The notes: generated by a model not told the origin, from the sequence alone. Shown: positions 6,953-14,686, counted from the stretch's first letter. The stretch is DNA of 14,788 nt from RUG754 sp045545455 (GCA_045545455.1 JAZQAY010000009.1:1-14788), one strand, 5' to 3'. Made by a program: numbers and translations.

Positions 6953-7906
6953 TTATTTTTCTAGAAAACCGAATATCTTTTCCCAGTATGGAATAAGTAC
7001 GGGAGAATCAGTCCGGTAAAGTTCATGCTTCATGCCGGGGATCACGTATTTTTCGCTTCCTTCCACCCACTCACAGAACAGATCCTCAGCTGCATTCTTG
7101 ACCAGGGTATCTTCTCCGGCCTGTATAAGAAGCACCGGGATCCTTATCAGGTCTGCTTTAGACATGACGTAACGGCAGGCCCTGGCAGCCTGCTTGCCCC
7201 ACTGGATGGACGGAGAGCATGTCTGTATATATGGATCCTCCAGAGTTTTTTTGAAATAGTAATCGTACCTGCACTCTGATGAGCATGCGCAGTTTGCGAA
7301 ATCCGGCTCAGGTTTGAACTTGCCGTCAGATCCAAAAGGATTCTTACGCCTTTCTCCTATTCCGATGATGCTTGCTGCTGCATAGACGACAGGAACAGGT
7401 ACCCTCCCGAAATTGAGACCCAGCATAGGTGAACTCAATACCGCCTTATCAAAGAGATATGGATCGTCTTCTATGATCTCAGCACCGATACAGCCTCCCA
7501 TAGAGTGACAGTAAAGATATACCGGCAATCCTCCGGATGAAGGTTTTACCAGATTCTCAACGAAATATTTGAAATCCCGTTCGTAATCTGTAAAGTGTTC
7601 AACATGCACCACGTAAGGGTTGTCGTTCTCTCTGACAGACCTTCCGTGTCCTCTGTGATCCAGGCCCCATACTTCATATCCCTTCTGGAGCATGTAGTAA
7701 ACTGATTCATAGAACTTTTTAATGGATTCGGTGAAGCCGTGACATATTACGATAATGCCTGCAGGATCATCGTTTTTAAAATGTTCGTAATAAATATTCT
7801 CATCGGGGACCCTGCTGAAATATCCGTTGTCCATTCTTGAAGTCACATAAGGTTCCGCGACGGTCTTCATGATCTCTTCGTAGTTTTCTTCTTTTATCCA
7901 GTCCAT
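6953..7906 (-). CDS. Alpha/beta hydrolase, lysophospholipase/monoglyceride lipase-like (PldB group)
   Basis: A 317-residue cytoplasmic serine hydrolase. The oxyanion-hole strand ends in CHGFTE (55-60), followed by GLDHRGHGRS (81-90), which is characteristic of the PldB/monoglyceride lipase branch. The nucleophile elbow is C133-H-S135-M-G137, with S135 as nucleophile; the first glycine of the usual GxSxG is a cysteine. The acid is probably D266 (AGEDTLV) and the base H294 (GMKHELYR). A cap region rich in charged and aromatic residues lies at about 165-245. GGAG six bases before the ATG supports the start. It follows the polytopic membrane protein gene by 24 bases. It probably hydrolyses a lipid ester; the exact substrate is unknown. 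Confidence 0.93.
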   Translation of the reverse strand: MDWIKEENYEEIMKTVAEPYVTSRMDNGYFSRVPDENIYYEHFKNDDPAGIIVICHGFTESIKKFYESVYYMLQKGYEVWGLDHRGHGRSVRENDNPYVVHVEHFTDYERDFKYFVENLVKPSSGGLPVYLYCHSMGGCIGAEIIEDDPYLFDKAVLSSPMLGLNFGRVPVPVVYAAASIIGIGERRKNPFGSDGKFKPEPDFANCACSSECRYDYYFKKTLEDPYIQTCSPSIQWGKQAARACRYVMSKADLIRIPVLLIQAGEDTLVKNAAEDLFCEWVEGSEKYVIPGMKHELYRTDSPVLIPYWEKIFGFLEK

Positions 7907-7930
7907 AAATATCTCCGGAAACGAATAATT

Positions 7931-8596
7931 TTAAATCACAGGTCCCAGGATAAGGGCTATCAGTATACCTCCGAGAAGGCTTACCACCACCTGGATAACA
8001 CCCGACGACAAGGCGACTACGGTGAGAAGAACAATTACCGCATTGATCAGATCTGTTATAAGATCGTTGAAATGGAAATACATGAAACCGCAGTCGAAAC
8101 AGTATGCCGCCAGTACACCGATAATAACGGCGCTGAAAGCTATGGACGGCCAGCTGTTGCTCTTGGCATACCAGAATACCATCGCAAGCGGAACAGAAAC
8201 CACTGCTATGATTATCCATGTCGATAAATGACCCGGTCTCGGTGCAGAGCTGAATACGATAGGCACAATATTCATGCCTATTATGACTCCTATAAAGAAT
8301 TCCAGTTCGTTTATGGCCGCTTTAAGCGGTCTGGAGCTGGATACAGCGACAAGTAGTCCCAGCATGAACCAGATGGGAGGCCGTTTAAAGACCTCATTCA
8401 GCTGAAGGTCTTTAACTATATCCATCCACCATACAGAACTGGCGGAGGCAAAAAACTCAAACATCTGGGCGATTATACCTACAATGATACCAAATGCCAG
8501 TACCAGCACGCTGGATACTATACTGGAGGCCAGTGAAACGTCGGTTTCCGGCTCCCTGATCTTATCCAGGGCTTCAAACTTGAATTTGTTCAACAT
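7931..8596 (-). CDS. Polytopic membrane protein, unrecognised
   Basis: I do not recognise this 221-residue protein. After a charged N-terminus (1-19) it has about six to seven hydrophobic segments, near residues 23-47, 75-87, 98-116, 126-143, 150-167, 183-197 and 199-218, linked by short loops. The loops hold few charged residues, and no catalytic or cofactor motif stands out. SSSRPLKAAINELEF (86-100) is the most polar internal stretch. The ATG is preceded by GAGGGGACGGAAAA, an adequate ribosome-binding site, and by a near-consensus promoter. It sits directly upstream of the alpha/beta hydrolase gene with a 24-base gap, so the two are probably co-transcribed. Reading frame, promoter and amino-acid composition make it a real gene; a function would be a guess. 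Confidence 0.8.
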   Translation of the reverse strand: MLNKFKFEALDKIREPETDVSLASSIVSSVLVLAFGIIVGIIAQMFEFFASASSVWWMDIVKDLQLNEVFKRPPIWFMLGLLVAVSSSRPLKAAINELEFFIGVIIGMNIVPIVFSSAPRPGHLSTWIIIAVVSVPLAMVFWYAKSNSWPSIAFSAVIIGVLAAYCFDCGFMYFHFNDLITDLINAVIVLLTVVALSSGVIQVVVSLLGGILIALILGPVI

Positions 8597-8636
8597 TTTT
8601 CCGTCCCCTCTTATAACGAATTAAACCGATAACAAT

Positions 8637-8665
8637 ATTATAATAAAACTTATCTTTTCAGTCAA
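8637..8665 (-). promoter_or_regulatory. Strong sigma-A promoter upstream of the membrane protein gene
   Basis: TTGACT (8660-8665), 17-base spacer, TATAAT (8637-8642). The -35 box overlaps the last codons of the DUF885 gene. Transcription would start near 8630, leaving a leader of about 34 bases. This is the closest match to consensus in the window and separates the tgt operon from the membrane protein-hydrolase operon. Confidence 0.75.
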
Positions 8666-10586
8666 CGGACTCTGTTATCTCGCTGTCCATTTTGCGGCGT
8701 TTTTTGTTGATGATGATAACTATCACCGCTGCAACTATAACCACTGCGAGGCCTGCAAGGTATTTCATCAGAGGATACTCCTCAAAGAAGCCTTTTTTTG
8801 GAAGCTCGGTACCGAAGAATGTGAATTCATCCGGAAGGTTTTTACCTTTGTACTCCACGTAAGTCCTGAGGTCCTCCTCTACAAGGTCAAAAGGACGCGG
8901 ACCATAAGTCAGCATGACCCCATGGAACTCTTCCTCATTGAAATCATCTCCGAGAGCCTGCTCTGCCCTCTCCCTGAATTCAAGGAATCTGGCTGCACCA
9001 TATCCGTAAGGGATATATGATCCGGGCATTTCGATGGATATCTCATAGATCTCTTCTGCGTAATCAGAACTGAATCCAACGCTGTCAAGCCACTGGGCAA
9101 GCTGTTCCTCATCATATCCCAGTCCGTTCACTGCTATATCTGAAGCAGAATAGACGATGTATGCCAGAATATCATTCAGAAATAAGTAGTTGGCAGAGGT
9201 CTTGTCCAGGCCTGATCTTTCAAGCATTATCCTTTCGACATAGTTTGCCCAACCTTCTTCATATCCCATAAAAGTAAGCTCATGTCTCAAGGGTTTATAG
9301 CCATCGGAGGCCTGATGCCAGGTGAACTGATAGAGGTGGCCCGGGAAACCTTCGTGTGCCAGAACGTAGTACAGCGTGTCTATATCTTCTGTGGAATCCT
9401 TATTTATCCTGATTATATTCTGTCTTACGTTGTCAACCGGTGCCGGTATGTAGTACGCCATGGCAAAGTCGTTTGAACCCTGTGGAAGATATGAAGCGGT
9501 ATAATCCACATCAGGGCCCTCCGGGAAACCCTCCATATTATCCCTTAGATAAGAGATTATATCATCGTAATCATCAAACTGTCCCAAAACCTCAGGTCCG
9601 GTAAATTCCGGATCTTCCTCCAGAAGCCAGTCAAAGTATTCGTAGGTCTCAACAGCCGCCTTCGTCAGGTAATCGAAGAGCTCTTCAAGATCATCTTCTG
9701 AACTGCTGGCATATCTCACAAGGGACTTATAGTATTCAAGTCCGTCAGCGGATCCGTTCTCAGACGAATACTCTATGAGAGCACCGGTGGGTACGCTTCT
9801 GCTTCCCTTAAGACCCGAAAGAAAAGATCTCAGTTCTCTCAGGGCCGGGAAAAGAGAATCCTTGATCAGGGATCTGTTTATTTCCTTGTAATAGGACCTT
9901 TCAGCGTCTGTAAGTCCTCTGAAGTTATCAATATTATCCTCAAAAGTTATGATCAGCGGACATCTGTCGCCCTTCTCGATGAGCTCATTCAGTTCGGACA
10001 TCTCATCTGTATAGCCCAGATCATCGAGGAAATAGCCATTTTCAGCCTGCTTTTCTGTGAACTCCTTCATCTGGCCGATATATGACGGGAGTTCTGCAAT
10101 AAGTGACAGATAATCTTCAACATCCTGTTTCTCATAAAATGGGAAATCCGCGAAATAATCAAGTATATTGGTGAGAGACCCGGTAAAGGGCCTGAACATG
10201 AACTGGAATTCGGGATAAGCATACATATCTATCATATTTTCCAGGTAATACTCGAAAGCCAGATAGTCATGTCTTTCGATCTCATCCAGTTCAGATATGT
10301 CGAATCCATGAAGCTTATCCAGAGATTCCTCAGCATAAGAAACGGTCTCCTTGAATTCATCCTCATCAATATTTCCGAAGGTAACTTCAGGCTTGGAAAG
10401 TCCAAGGCTTCTCCAGTCATATACAGATGAATGCATGGTAAGATAGTCAGATTCCACCGTATCCTTCCATTCATCATACAGATGATCCGGGAAACCGTTA
10501 TCTGCAGCTGAAGCGGGAACTGTATTAAGAACAGCTATGAGCAACGCTGTCAGTACAGCCAGACATTTTTTAAGATATACTTTCAT
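8658..10586 (-). CDS. DUF885-family putative metallopeptidase, secreted and membrane-tethered
   Basis: A 642-residue protein. Residues 1-27 form a classical signal peptide (KK, hydrophobic core, then PASA before AADNG). The family signature HEGFPGH (411-417) and the downstream GYEEGWANY (441-449) give an HExxxH-type metal site with a glutamate ligand, as in the DUF885 family (PF05960). The ectodomain ends in a YGPRPFDLVEEDL stretch (561-573). A single C-terminal transmembrane helix (about 608-627) is followed by a short basic cytoplasmic tail, NKKRRK, so the catalytic domain should sit outside the membrane. The ATG overlaps the stop of the small basic ORF by 4 bp and has AAGGA upstream. Peptidase activity is inferred from motif and family; the substrate is unknown. 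Confidence 0.93.
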   Translation of the reverse strand: MKVYLKKCLAVLTALLIAVLNTVPASAADNGFPDHLYDEWKDTVESDYLTMHSSVYDWRSLGLSKPEVTFGNIDEDEFKETVSYAEESLDKLHGFDISELDEIERHDYLAFEYYLENMIDMYAYPEFQFMFRPFTGSLTNILDYFADFPFYEKQDVEDYLSLIAELPSYIGQMKEFTEKQAENGYFLDDLGYTDEMSELNELIEKGDRCPLIITFEDNIDNFRGLTDAERSYYKEINRSLIKDSLFPALRELRSFLSGLKGSRSVPTGALIEYSSENGSADGLEYYKSLVRYASSSEDDLEELFDYLTKAAVETYEYFDWLLEEDPEFTGPEVLGQFDDYDDIISYLRDNMEGFPEGPDVDYTASYLPQGSNDFAMAYYIPAPVDNVRQNIIRINKDSTEDIDTLYYVLAHEGFPGHLYQFTWHQASDGYKPLRHELTFMGYEEGWANYVERIMLERSGLDKTSANYLFLNDILAYIVYSASDIAVNGLGYDEEQLAQWLDSVGFSSDYAEEIYEISIEMPGSYIPYGYGAARFLEFRERAEQALGDDFNEEEFHGVMLTYGPRPFDLVEEDLRTYVEYKGKNLPDEFTFFGTELPKKGFFEEYPLMKYLAGLAVVIVAAVIVIIINKKRRKMDSEITESVD

Positions 10587-10780
10587 TTCGTTTCCTTTCT
10601 CGGTCCTGTACTATAGTTAGCAGTACCATGTGACTCGGGAGTTCCGAAAGTTCTCCTCCTGTGTCTTCTTCCTGCATTCATTACTGATTCCGATATTCTT
10701 TTCCTGTTACGGCTTCTGATTATCCTTCTCAGAGGGTCAAGTTCGGTTTTATACGGTTTAGGAAGTCTCATCTTCAGCAT
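10583..10780 (-). CDS. Small, highly basic protein of unknown function
   Basis: A 65-residue protein with about 14 arginines and several lysines, concentrated in RRIIRSRNRKR (18-28) and GRRHRRR (37-43). There is no hydrophobic segment and no cysteine, and I recognise no family. It looks real rather than a chance frame: a strong GGGGAG (10787-10792) lies six bases before the ATG, the start is 15 bases after the rRNA methyltransferase stop, and its TGA overlaps the DUF885 ATG in a 4-bp ATGA, the coupling seen elsewhere in the window. Its composition suggests nucleic-acid or ribosome binding. Alternatively it is a leader peptide whose main job is to bring ribosomes to the DUF885 gene. No function is assigned. 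Confidence 0.6.
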   Translation of the reverse strand: MLKMRLPKPYKTELDPLRRIIRSRNRKRISESVMNAGRRHRRRTFGTPESHGTANYSTGPRKETK

Positions 10781-10795
10781 GGCTATCTCCCCTTT

Positions 10796-12034
10796 CTATT
10801 CAGCAGAAACGGTTCTTTCAAGCAGACAACAAGCTTCTATATGCTTTGTAAAAGGAAAATTATCAAAAGACTTCAGATATACGGCGTGATATCCTGAGTT
10901 CTCCAGATACGCCAGATCCATGGCTAGAGTCTTGGGATTGCAGCTTATATAAAGCATTTCATCAACTCCGTAAGAAATGATCTTATCCAGGGCTTTAGGC
11001 TGTATCCCGGATCTGGGAGGATCCACCACTATTATATCCGGTTTTTCAAAGTCATTTCCTTCAAGTACTTTATAAACGTCACCTGCATAAAAACTGCAAT
11101 TCGTCAGCCCGTTCATCTTCGCATTTTCTTCAGCAGAATCAATGGCTTCCTCTACGATCTCTATCCCGAGAACTTCTCTGGCCTTTAAAGCCATGATCTG
11201 AGAAATCGTTCCCGTGCCGCAATAAAGGTCAAAAACTCTCTTGCCTTCGATACCCGGTATAAGAGCAAGAGCCTCGCTGTACAGCCTGATAACAGCTTCA
11301 ACGTTAGTCTGGAAAAAGCTGAAGGAGCTTACTTTGAATCTCAGCCCCAGGAGTTCCTCCATATAGTAGTCTCTTCCCCTTATTATCTGTACCCTGTCTG
11401 GTACCACAGCGTCTGCAAGCGTATCGCAGTCAGTGCGGAGTATCCCCACGACCTGATCATCCAGGTCCAGACCCATGATCATGTCAGCATACGCTTCATT
11501 ATCGAATGTATCACAGTCCTCACCGCAGCCTGAAACATATGCTTCATCGGATGCTGTTACTATATTTACCAGCAGTTCCCCGGTATTTACTCCACGCCTT
11601 ACTATCAGATTCCGCATAAGGCCTGTATGGGATTTTTTGTTGTATTTAGGGTAATCCCTTTCAATAACAAAATCCAGGGTCGCTCTTAGGATCTTATTGA
11701 AATCCGGGTGCACCAGCTGGCAGTGATCAACTGTGACTATGGACATGAAATGACCCTTTTTATGCATTCCGAGAGTCATTTCTCCATCTTTGACCAGATC
11801 CCCGAAGGTGTATTCCATCTTGTTCCTGTATGCATACTGCGAAGGACAGCCCTCTATGTGATCCACCTTGTCGGGATGGACGTCATTCTTCTTTAAAAGA
11901 AAATATACGTCGTTCTCCTTAGTCCTCAGCTGTTCTTCATAGTCCACACCCTGATATATGCATCCTCCGCAAAAGTCGTCATGCGGGCAGATATTCATTT
12001 CAACTGTATTTTCAGAATTTTCCATATTTATCAT
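10796..12034 (-). CDS. rlmD: RlmD/TrmA-family 23S rRNA (uracil-5-)-methyltransferase
   Basis: A 412-residue SAM-dependent RNA m5U methyltransferase. The iron-sulfur cluster cysteines fit C16, C22, C25 (CPHDDFCGGC) and C105 (VDHCQLV). The catalytic domain has FQTN (241-244), the SAM site FDLYCGTGT (268-276), DPPR (339-341) and the catalytic nucleophile C365 in ISCNPKTL. The usual N-terminal TRAM domain of about 55 residues is absent, since the protein begins almost at the cysteine cluster. The ATG at 12034 has AAGGA five bases upstream and overlaps the end of tgt by 23 bp. The family is certain. Which uridine is modified (939/1939 or 747 types) is not resolvable by eye, so the symbol is provisional. 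Confidence 0.9.
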   Translation of the reverse strand: MINMENSENTVEMNICPHDDFCGGCIYQGVDYEEQLRTKENDVYFLLKKNDVHPDKVDHIEGCPSQYAYRNKMEYTFGDLVKDGEMTLGMHKKGHFMSIVTVDHCQLVHPDFNKILRATLDFVIERDYPKYNKKSHTGLMRNLIVRRGVNTGELLVNIVTASDEAYVSGCGEDCDTFDNEAYADMIMGLDLDDQVVGILRTDCDTLADAVVPDRVQIIRGRDYYMEELLGLRFKVSSFSFFQTNVEAVIRLYSEALALIPGIEGKRVFDLYCGTGTISQIMALKAREVLGIEIVEEAIDSAEENAKMNGLTNCSFYAGDVYKVLEGNDFEKPDIIVVDPPRSGIQPKALDKIISYGVDEMLYISCNPKTLAMDLAYLENSGYHAVYLKSFDNFPFTKHIEACCLLERTVSAE

Positions 12035-13145
12035 AGAATTCCTTTTTATATTCGGGGAATCTGTCTTCTTCTATAGCTTCCCTCATATTCTTCATCGTAT
12101 TGACCAGGAAATGCAGGTTATGCTCTGAAAGCAGCATGGATGAAAGTATCTCTTCTGATTTAAACAGATGCCTCAGGTAAGCCCTTGAATAGTTCCTGCA
12201 CGTATAACAGTCACATTCAGGATCCAGCGGTCCCCAGTCCCTCTCATACTGCTTGTTCTTTATATTGACCCTGCCATGAGAAGTCATAGCCAGTCCGTGA
12301 CGGGCTATCCTGGTGGGAAGAACGCAGTCAAACATATCAATGCCTCGTTCAACACCCTCAAAAAGATAATCCGGCGATCCCACTCCCATTAGGTATCTGG
12401 GCTTCTCCTTGGGAAGCATATCCGGACAGTCATCCATCATGTCCAGAAAAACCTCCTTAGGTTCTCCGACGCTCAAGCCTCCTATTGAATATCCGGGAAG
12501 GTCAAGTTCCGATATGTACCTGGAGCTCTCCCTTCTCATATCCTTGAACATGCCTCCCTGCTGGATGCCAAAAAGAGACTGTCTTTCGGGCTTCTCTTCG
12601 TCTGAATAGTGAAAATCTTTACAGCGTTTGAGCCACCTGTTAGTGAGAGCAAGAGATCTCTCAACGTATTTATGGTCAGCATCCGGAGGAGCGCATTCAT
12701 CGAAAGCCATCATTATGTCAGAACCTAAAGCTTCCTGTATCTCCATGGACTTTTCGGGGCTCAGCATATGCTTGGAGCCATCCAGATAAGATCTGAAAGT
12801 GACGCCCTCCTCGGTTATCTTTCTCATGTGACCAAGGCTGAATACCTGGAATCCTCCGGAATCGGTAAGGATGGGCTTCTTCCAGTTCATGAATTTATGA
12901 AGGCCGCCCGCTTCCTTTACTATATCATGACCGGGCCTCAGATAGAGATGATACGTGTTTCCAAGTATGATCTCAGCGCCAAGGTTCTCTACTTCCTCCG
13001 GCTTCATTGCCTTCACAGTTGCCTGAGTGCCTACAGGCATGAAAACAGGGGTCTGAACGTCACCGTGAGGAGTGTGAAGCACACCGCGCCTGGCTCTGGT
13101 CCTGTTATCTGTTTTTATAAGATCAAACGTTACTGCGTTTTTCAT
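12012..13145 (-). CDS. tgt: tRNA-guanine transglycosylase (queuine/preQ1 tRNA-ribosyltransferase)
   Basis: A 377-residue Tgt that exchanges the wobble guanine of GUN-anticodon tRNAs for preQ1 in queuosine synthesis. Visible landmarks, numbered from the start used here: the TDSGGFQVFS segment with D95, DECAPP (149-154), GIQQGG (193-198), IGGLSVGE (221-228), the GIDMFDCVLPTR segment (268-279) that carries the nucleophilic aspartate, and the zinc site C311, C313, C316 and H342. Length and motif order match bacterial Tgt throughout. An in-frame ATG at 13157 would add four residues but has no ribosome-binding site; the ATG at 13145 has GGAG six bases upstream and gives the usual MKN...FDLIKT N-terminus. 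It leads the tgt-rlmD-small ORF-DUF885 operon. Confidence 0.97.
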   Translation of the reverse strand: MKNAVTFDLIKTDNRTRARRGVLHTPHGDVQTPVFMPVGTQATVKAMKPEEVENLGAEIILGNTYHLYLRPGHDIVKEAGGLHKFMNWKKPILTDSGGFQVFSLGHMRKITEEGVTFRSYLDGSKHMLSPEKSMEIQEALGSDIMMAFDECAPPDADHKYVERSLALTNRWLKRCKDFHYSDEEKPERQSLFGIQQGGMFKDMRRESSRYISELDLPGYSIGGLSVGEPKEVFLDMMDDCPDMLPKEKPRYLMGVGSPDYLFEGVERGIDMFDCVLPTRIARHGLAMTSHGRVNIKNKQYERDWGPLDPECDCYTCRNYSRAYLRHLFKSEEILSSMLLSEHNLHFLVNTMKNMREAIEEDRFPEYKKEFYDKYGKF

Positions 13146-13151
13146 TAAAAT

Positions 13152-13155
13152 CTCC
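13152..13155 (-). promoter_or_regulatory. Ribosome-binding site that sets the tgt start at 13145
   Basis: GGAG on the minus strand, six bases before the ATG at 13143-13145. It overlaps the competing in-frame ATG at 13155-13157, which has no such site upstream. Confidence 0.75.
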
Positions 13156-13171
13156 ATTTACATAATACAAA

Positions 13172-13197
13172 ATCAGCCGGCCTAAGGACCGGCTGAT
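13172..13197 (-). terminator. GC-rich inverted repeat, terminator of the transporter gene
   Basis: A perfect 9-bp stem (13172-13180 with 13189-13197) with an 8-base loop, followed on the minus strand by TTTTGTATT. It can end transcripts from the transporter gene that stops at 13260. The stem is strong but the T-tract is short. It immediately follows the candidate tgt -10 box, so it also lies at the 5' end of the tgt transcript. Confidence 0.6.
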
Positions 13198-13200
13198 CAT

Positions 13201-13229
13201 ATTATACACTATTTTATCCGATACTGGAA
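13201..13229 (-). promoter_or_regulatory. Candidate promoter for the tgt operon
   Basis: A perfect TATAAT lies at 13201-13206. At 17 bases' spacing the -35 is TTCCAG (13224-13229), a poor match; a better TTGCTT at 13228-13233 sits 21 bases away. The -10 is convincing and the -35 is not, so an activator or a weak promoter is possible. Start of transcription would fall near 13194, inside the inverted repeat. Confidence 0.45.
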
Positions 13230-13259
13230 GCAAAATCGCTCATACGGGATAAACCCGGA

Positions 13260-14597
13260 TCATCTCCACTGGAATCCCTTAAGACCGATTATATAGAGCG
13301 CGATAACAATGATTGGAACTACGTATTTGAATATAGGTTTCATCCACTGCTGTACCTTTAAGCCCTCGCCTTCGTTAGCTTCACGGACAAAAGCATCCCA
13401 GCCCCATCCAAACCTGTCGTTGGTGCAGAAAACAGTCATGATCAGAGCGCCCAGAGGAAGCAGGTTGTTTGATACGATGAAATCCCAGAAGTCGAGCCAT
13501 GCAGATCCTTCCGCGAAAGGCTGGAAATGGAACACGCTGTATCCGAGGGCTGTTGTAAGCGCTGAAACGAATACCACTACTCCGCAAAGCAGCGATCCCT
13601 TCTTACGGTCAAGTCCGGTGATCTCCCTGATACACGCAAGGATGTTTTCACATACCGCAAGCACAGTAGAGAATGCAGCAAAGGTCATGAACAGGAAGAA
13701 GATCGTTCCCCAGATCCTGCCTCCGGACATGCTGTTGAATACGGCAGCCATGGTGTTGAACAGGAGCGCCGGGCCTGCATCCACTTCAAGTCCAAGGGAC
13801 GTGCATGCGGGGAATATGATAAGGCCTGCCATGATAGCCACGAAGGTATCGAGGCAGATGACGTTTACAGACTCACCCATAAGAGAACGTTCCTTACCTA
13901 TGTAGCTTCCGAAGATAGCCATTGAACCTATTCCTATCGACAGCGTAAAGAATGCCTGGTTCATAGCGGCAACTATAACGCCGAAAGTGATTTTTGAGAA
14001 ATCAGGTACAAGGTAGAACTTAAGCCCTTCTGCTGCTCCTTTTAAAGTCATGCTCCTTATGGCAAGGACCACCATAAGAACGAGAAGTGCCACCATCATA
14101 TATTTCGTTACTCTTTCAAGGCCTGACTGCAGGTTAAAAGAAAGCAGAACAAAGGCTATAACCACGACTGCGAAAAGGAAACCCACGTTAAGTCCCGGAT
14201 TGGATATCATAGGTCCGAATCCAAGATCTTCATGTGCTCCTTTTAAAAAGCTTACAAAATAATATACGATCCAACCCGTAACAACGGTATAGAATGCCAT
14301 GAGGCAGAAGTTGCCAAAAAGTGCAAGTCCGCCGTGAATATGCCACTTCTGACCGGGCCGTTCCAGTTTCTGATACATTTTAACAGGACTGGCCTGTGCC
14401 GCTCTTCCAAGAGCGAACTCAACAGTCATAGCGGGAAGTCCCAGAAGAATGAGACAGATGATATATACGAGCACGAATGCTCCTCCGCCGTTCTGTCCAG
14501 TCATCCAGGGAAATTTCCATACATTACCGCATCCGATCGCACAGCCGGCGCTGATGAGAATGAAGCCGAGCCTGCTGCCTAAACGTTCTCTTTCCAT
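13260..14597 (-). CDS. Neurotransmitter:sodium symporter-family (SNF) amino-acid transporter
   Basis: A 445-residue inner-membrane transporter of the LeuT/MhsT family, which couples uptake of amino acids to sodium. The first transmembrane helix has the family signature: RLGFILISAGCAIGCGNVWKFPW (9-31), with the unwound Gly-rich segment that binds sodium and substrate, followed by NGGGAF (36-41) and LPAMTVEFALGR (54-65). Eleven to twelve hydrophobic segments follow, as expected. An ATG at 14672 is also in frame, but it lies upstream of the promoter -10 box. The ATG at 14597 has AGGAG (14605-14609) seven bases upstream and gives the normal N-terminus. It appears to be a single-gene transcript, flanked by its own promoter and the repeat at 13172-13197. 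The amino acid transported is unknown. Confidence 0.95.
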   Translation of the reverse strand: MERERLGSRLGFILISAGCAIGCGNVWKFPWMTGQNGGGAFVLVYIICLILLGLPAMTVEFALGRAAQASPVKMYQKLERPGQKWHIHGGLALFGNFCLMAFYTVVTGWIVYYFVSFLKGAHEDLGFGPMISNPGLNVGFLFAVVVIAFVLLSFNLQSGLERVTKYMMVALLVLMVVLAIRSMTLKGAAEGLKFYLVPDFSKITFGVIVAAMNQAFFTLSIGIGSMAIFGSYIGKERSLMGESVNVICLDTFVAIMAGLIIFPACTSLGLEVDAGPALLFNTMAAVFNSMSGGRIWGTIFFLFMTFAAFSTVLAVCENILACIREITGLDRKKGSLLCGVVVFVSALTTALGYSVFHFQPFAEGSAWLDFWDFIVSNNLLPLGALIMTVFCTNDRFGWGWDAFVREANEGEGLKVQQWMKPIFKYVVPIIVIALYIIGLKGFQWR

Positions 14598-14604
14598 TAT
14601 AAGT

Positions 14605-14609
14605 CTCCT
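14605..14609 (-). promoter_or_regulatory. Ribosome-binding site that sets the transporter start at 14597
   Basis: AGGAG on the minus strand, seven bases before the ATG at 14595-14597, behind a run of seven Ts in the leader. Confidence 0.8.
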
Positions 14610-14632
14610 AAAAAAATAATCTACGAGTAAGG

Positions 14633-14661
14633 ATTTTACCATACCCGCAGATATTTGTCGA
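14633..14661 (-). promoter_or_regulatory. Extended -10 promoter of the transporter gene
   Basis: TCGACA (14656-14661), 17-base spacer, TAAAAT (14633-14638) preceded by TGG, an extended -10. Each box matches consensus at five of six positions. Transcription would start near 14626, giving a leader of about 29 bases. No operator-like palindrome is obvious around it. Confidence 0.7.
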
Positions 14662-14686
14662 CTGGATTTCAAATATTTTCAGAAAA

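Noticed and set aside
13243..13256. Short CGGG/CCCG hairpin just after the transporter stop
   Set aside because: Four base pairs and no T-tract; the 9-bp repeat further on is the better terminator.
13309..13905. Plus-strand 198-residue open frame
   Set aside because: Antisense to the sodium symporter gene; composition (many Ser, Thr and Pro, no motif) is typical of a shadow frame.
14598..14672. N-terminal extension of the transporter
   Set aside because: It would place the start codon upstream of the -10 box and the ribosome-binding site; no family member needs these residues.
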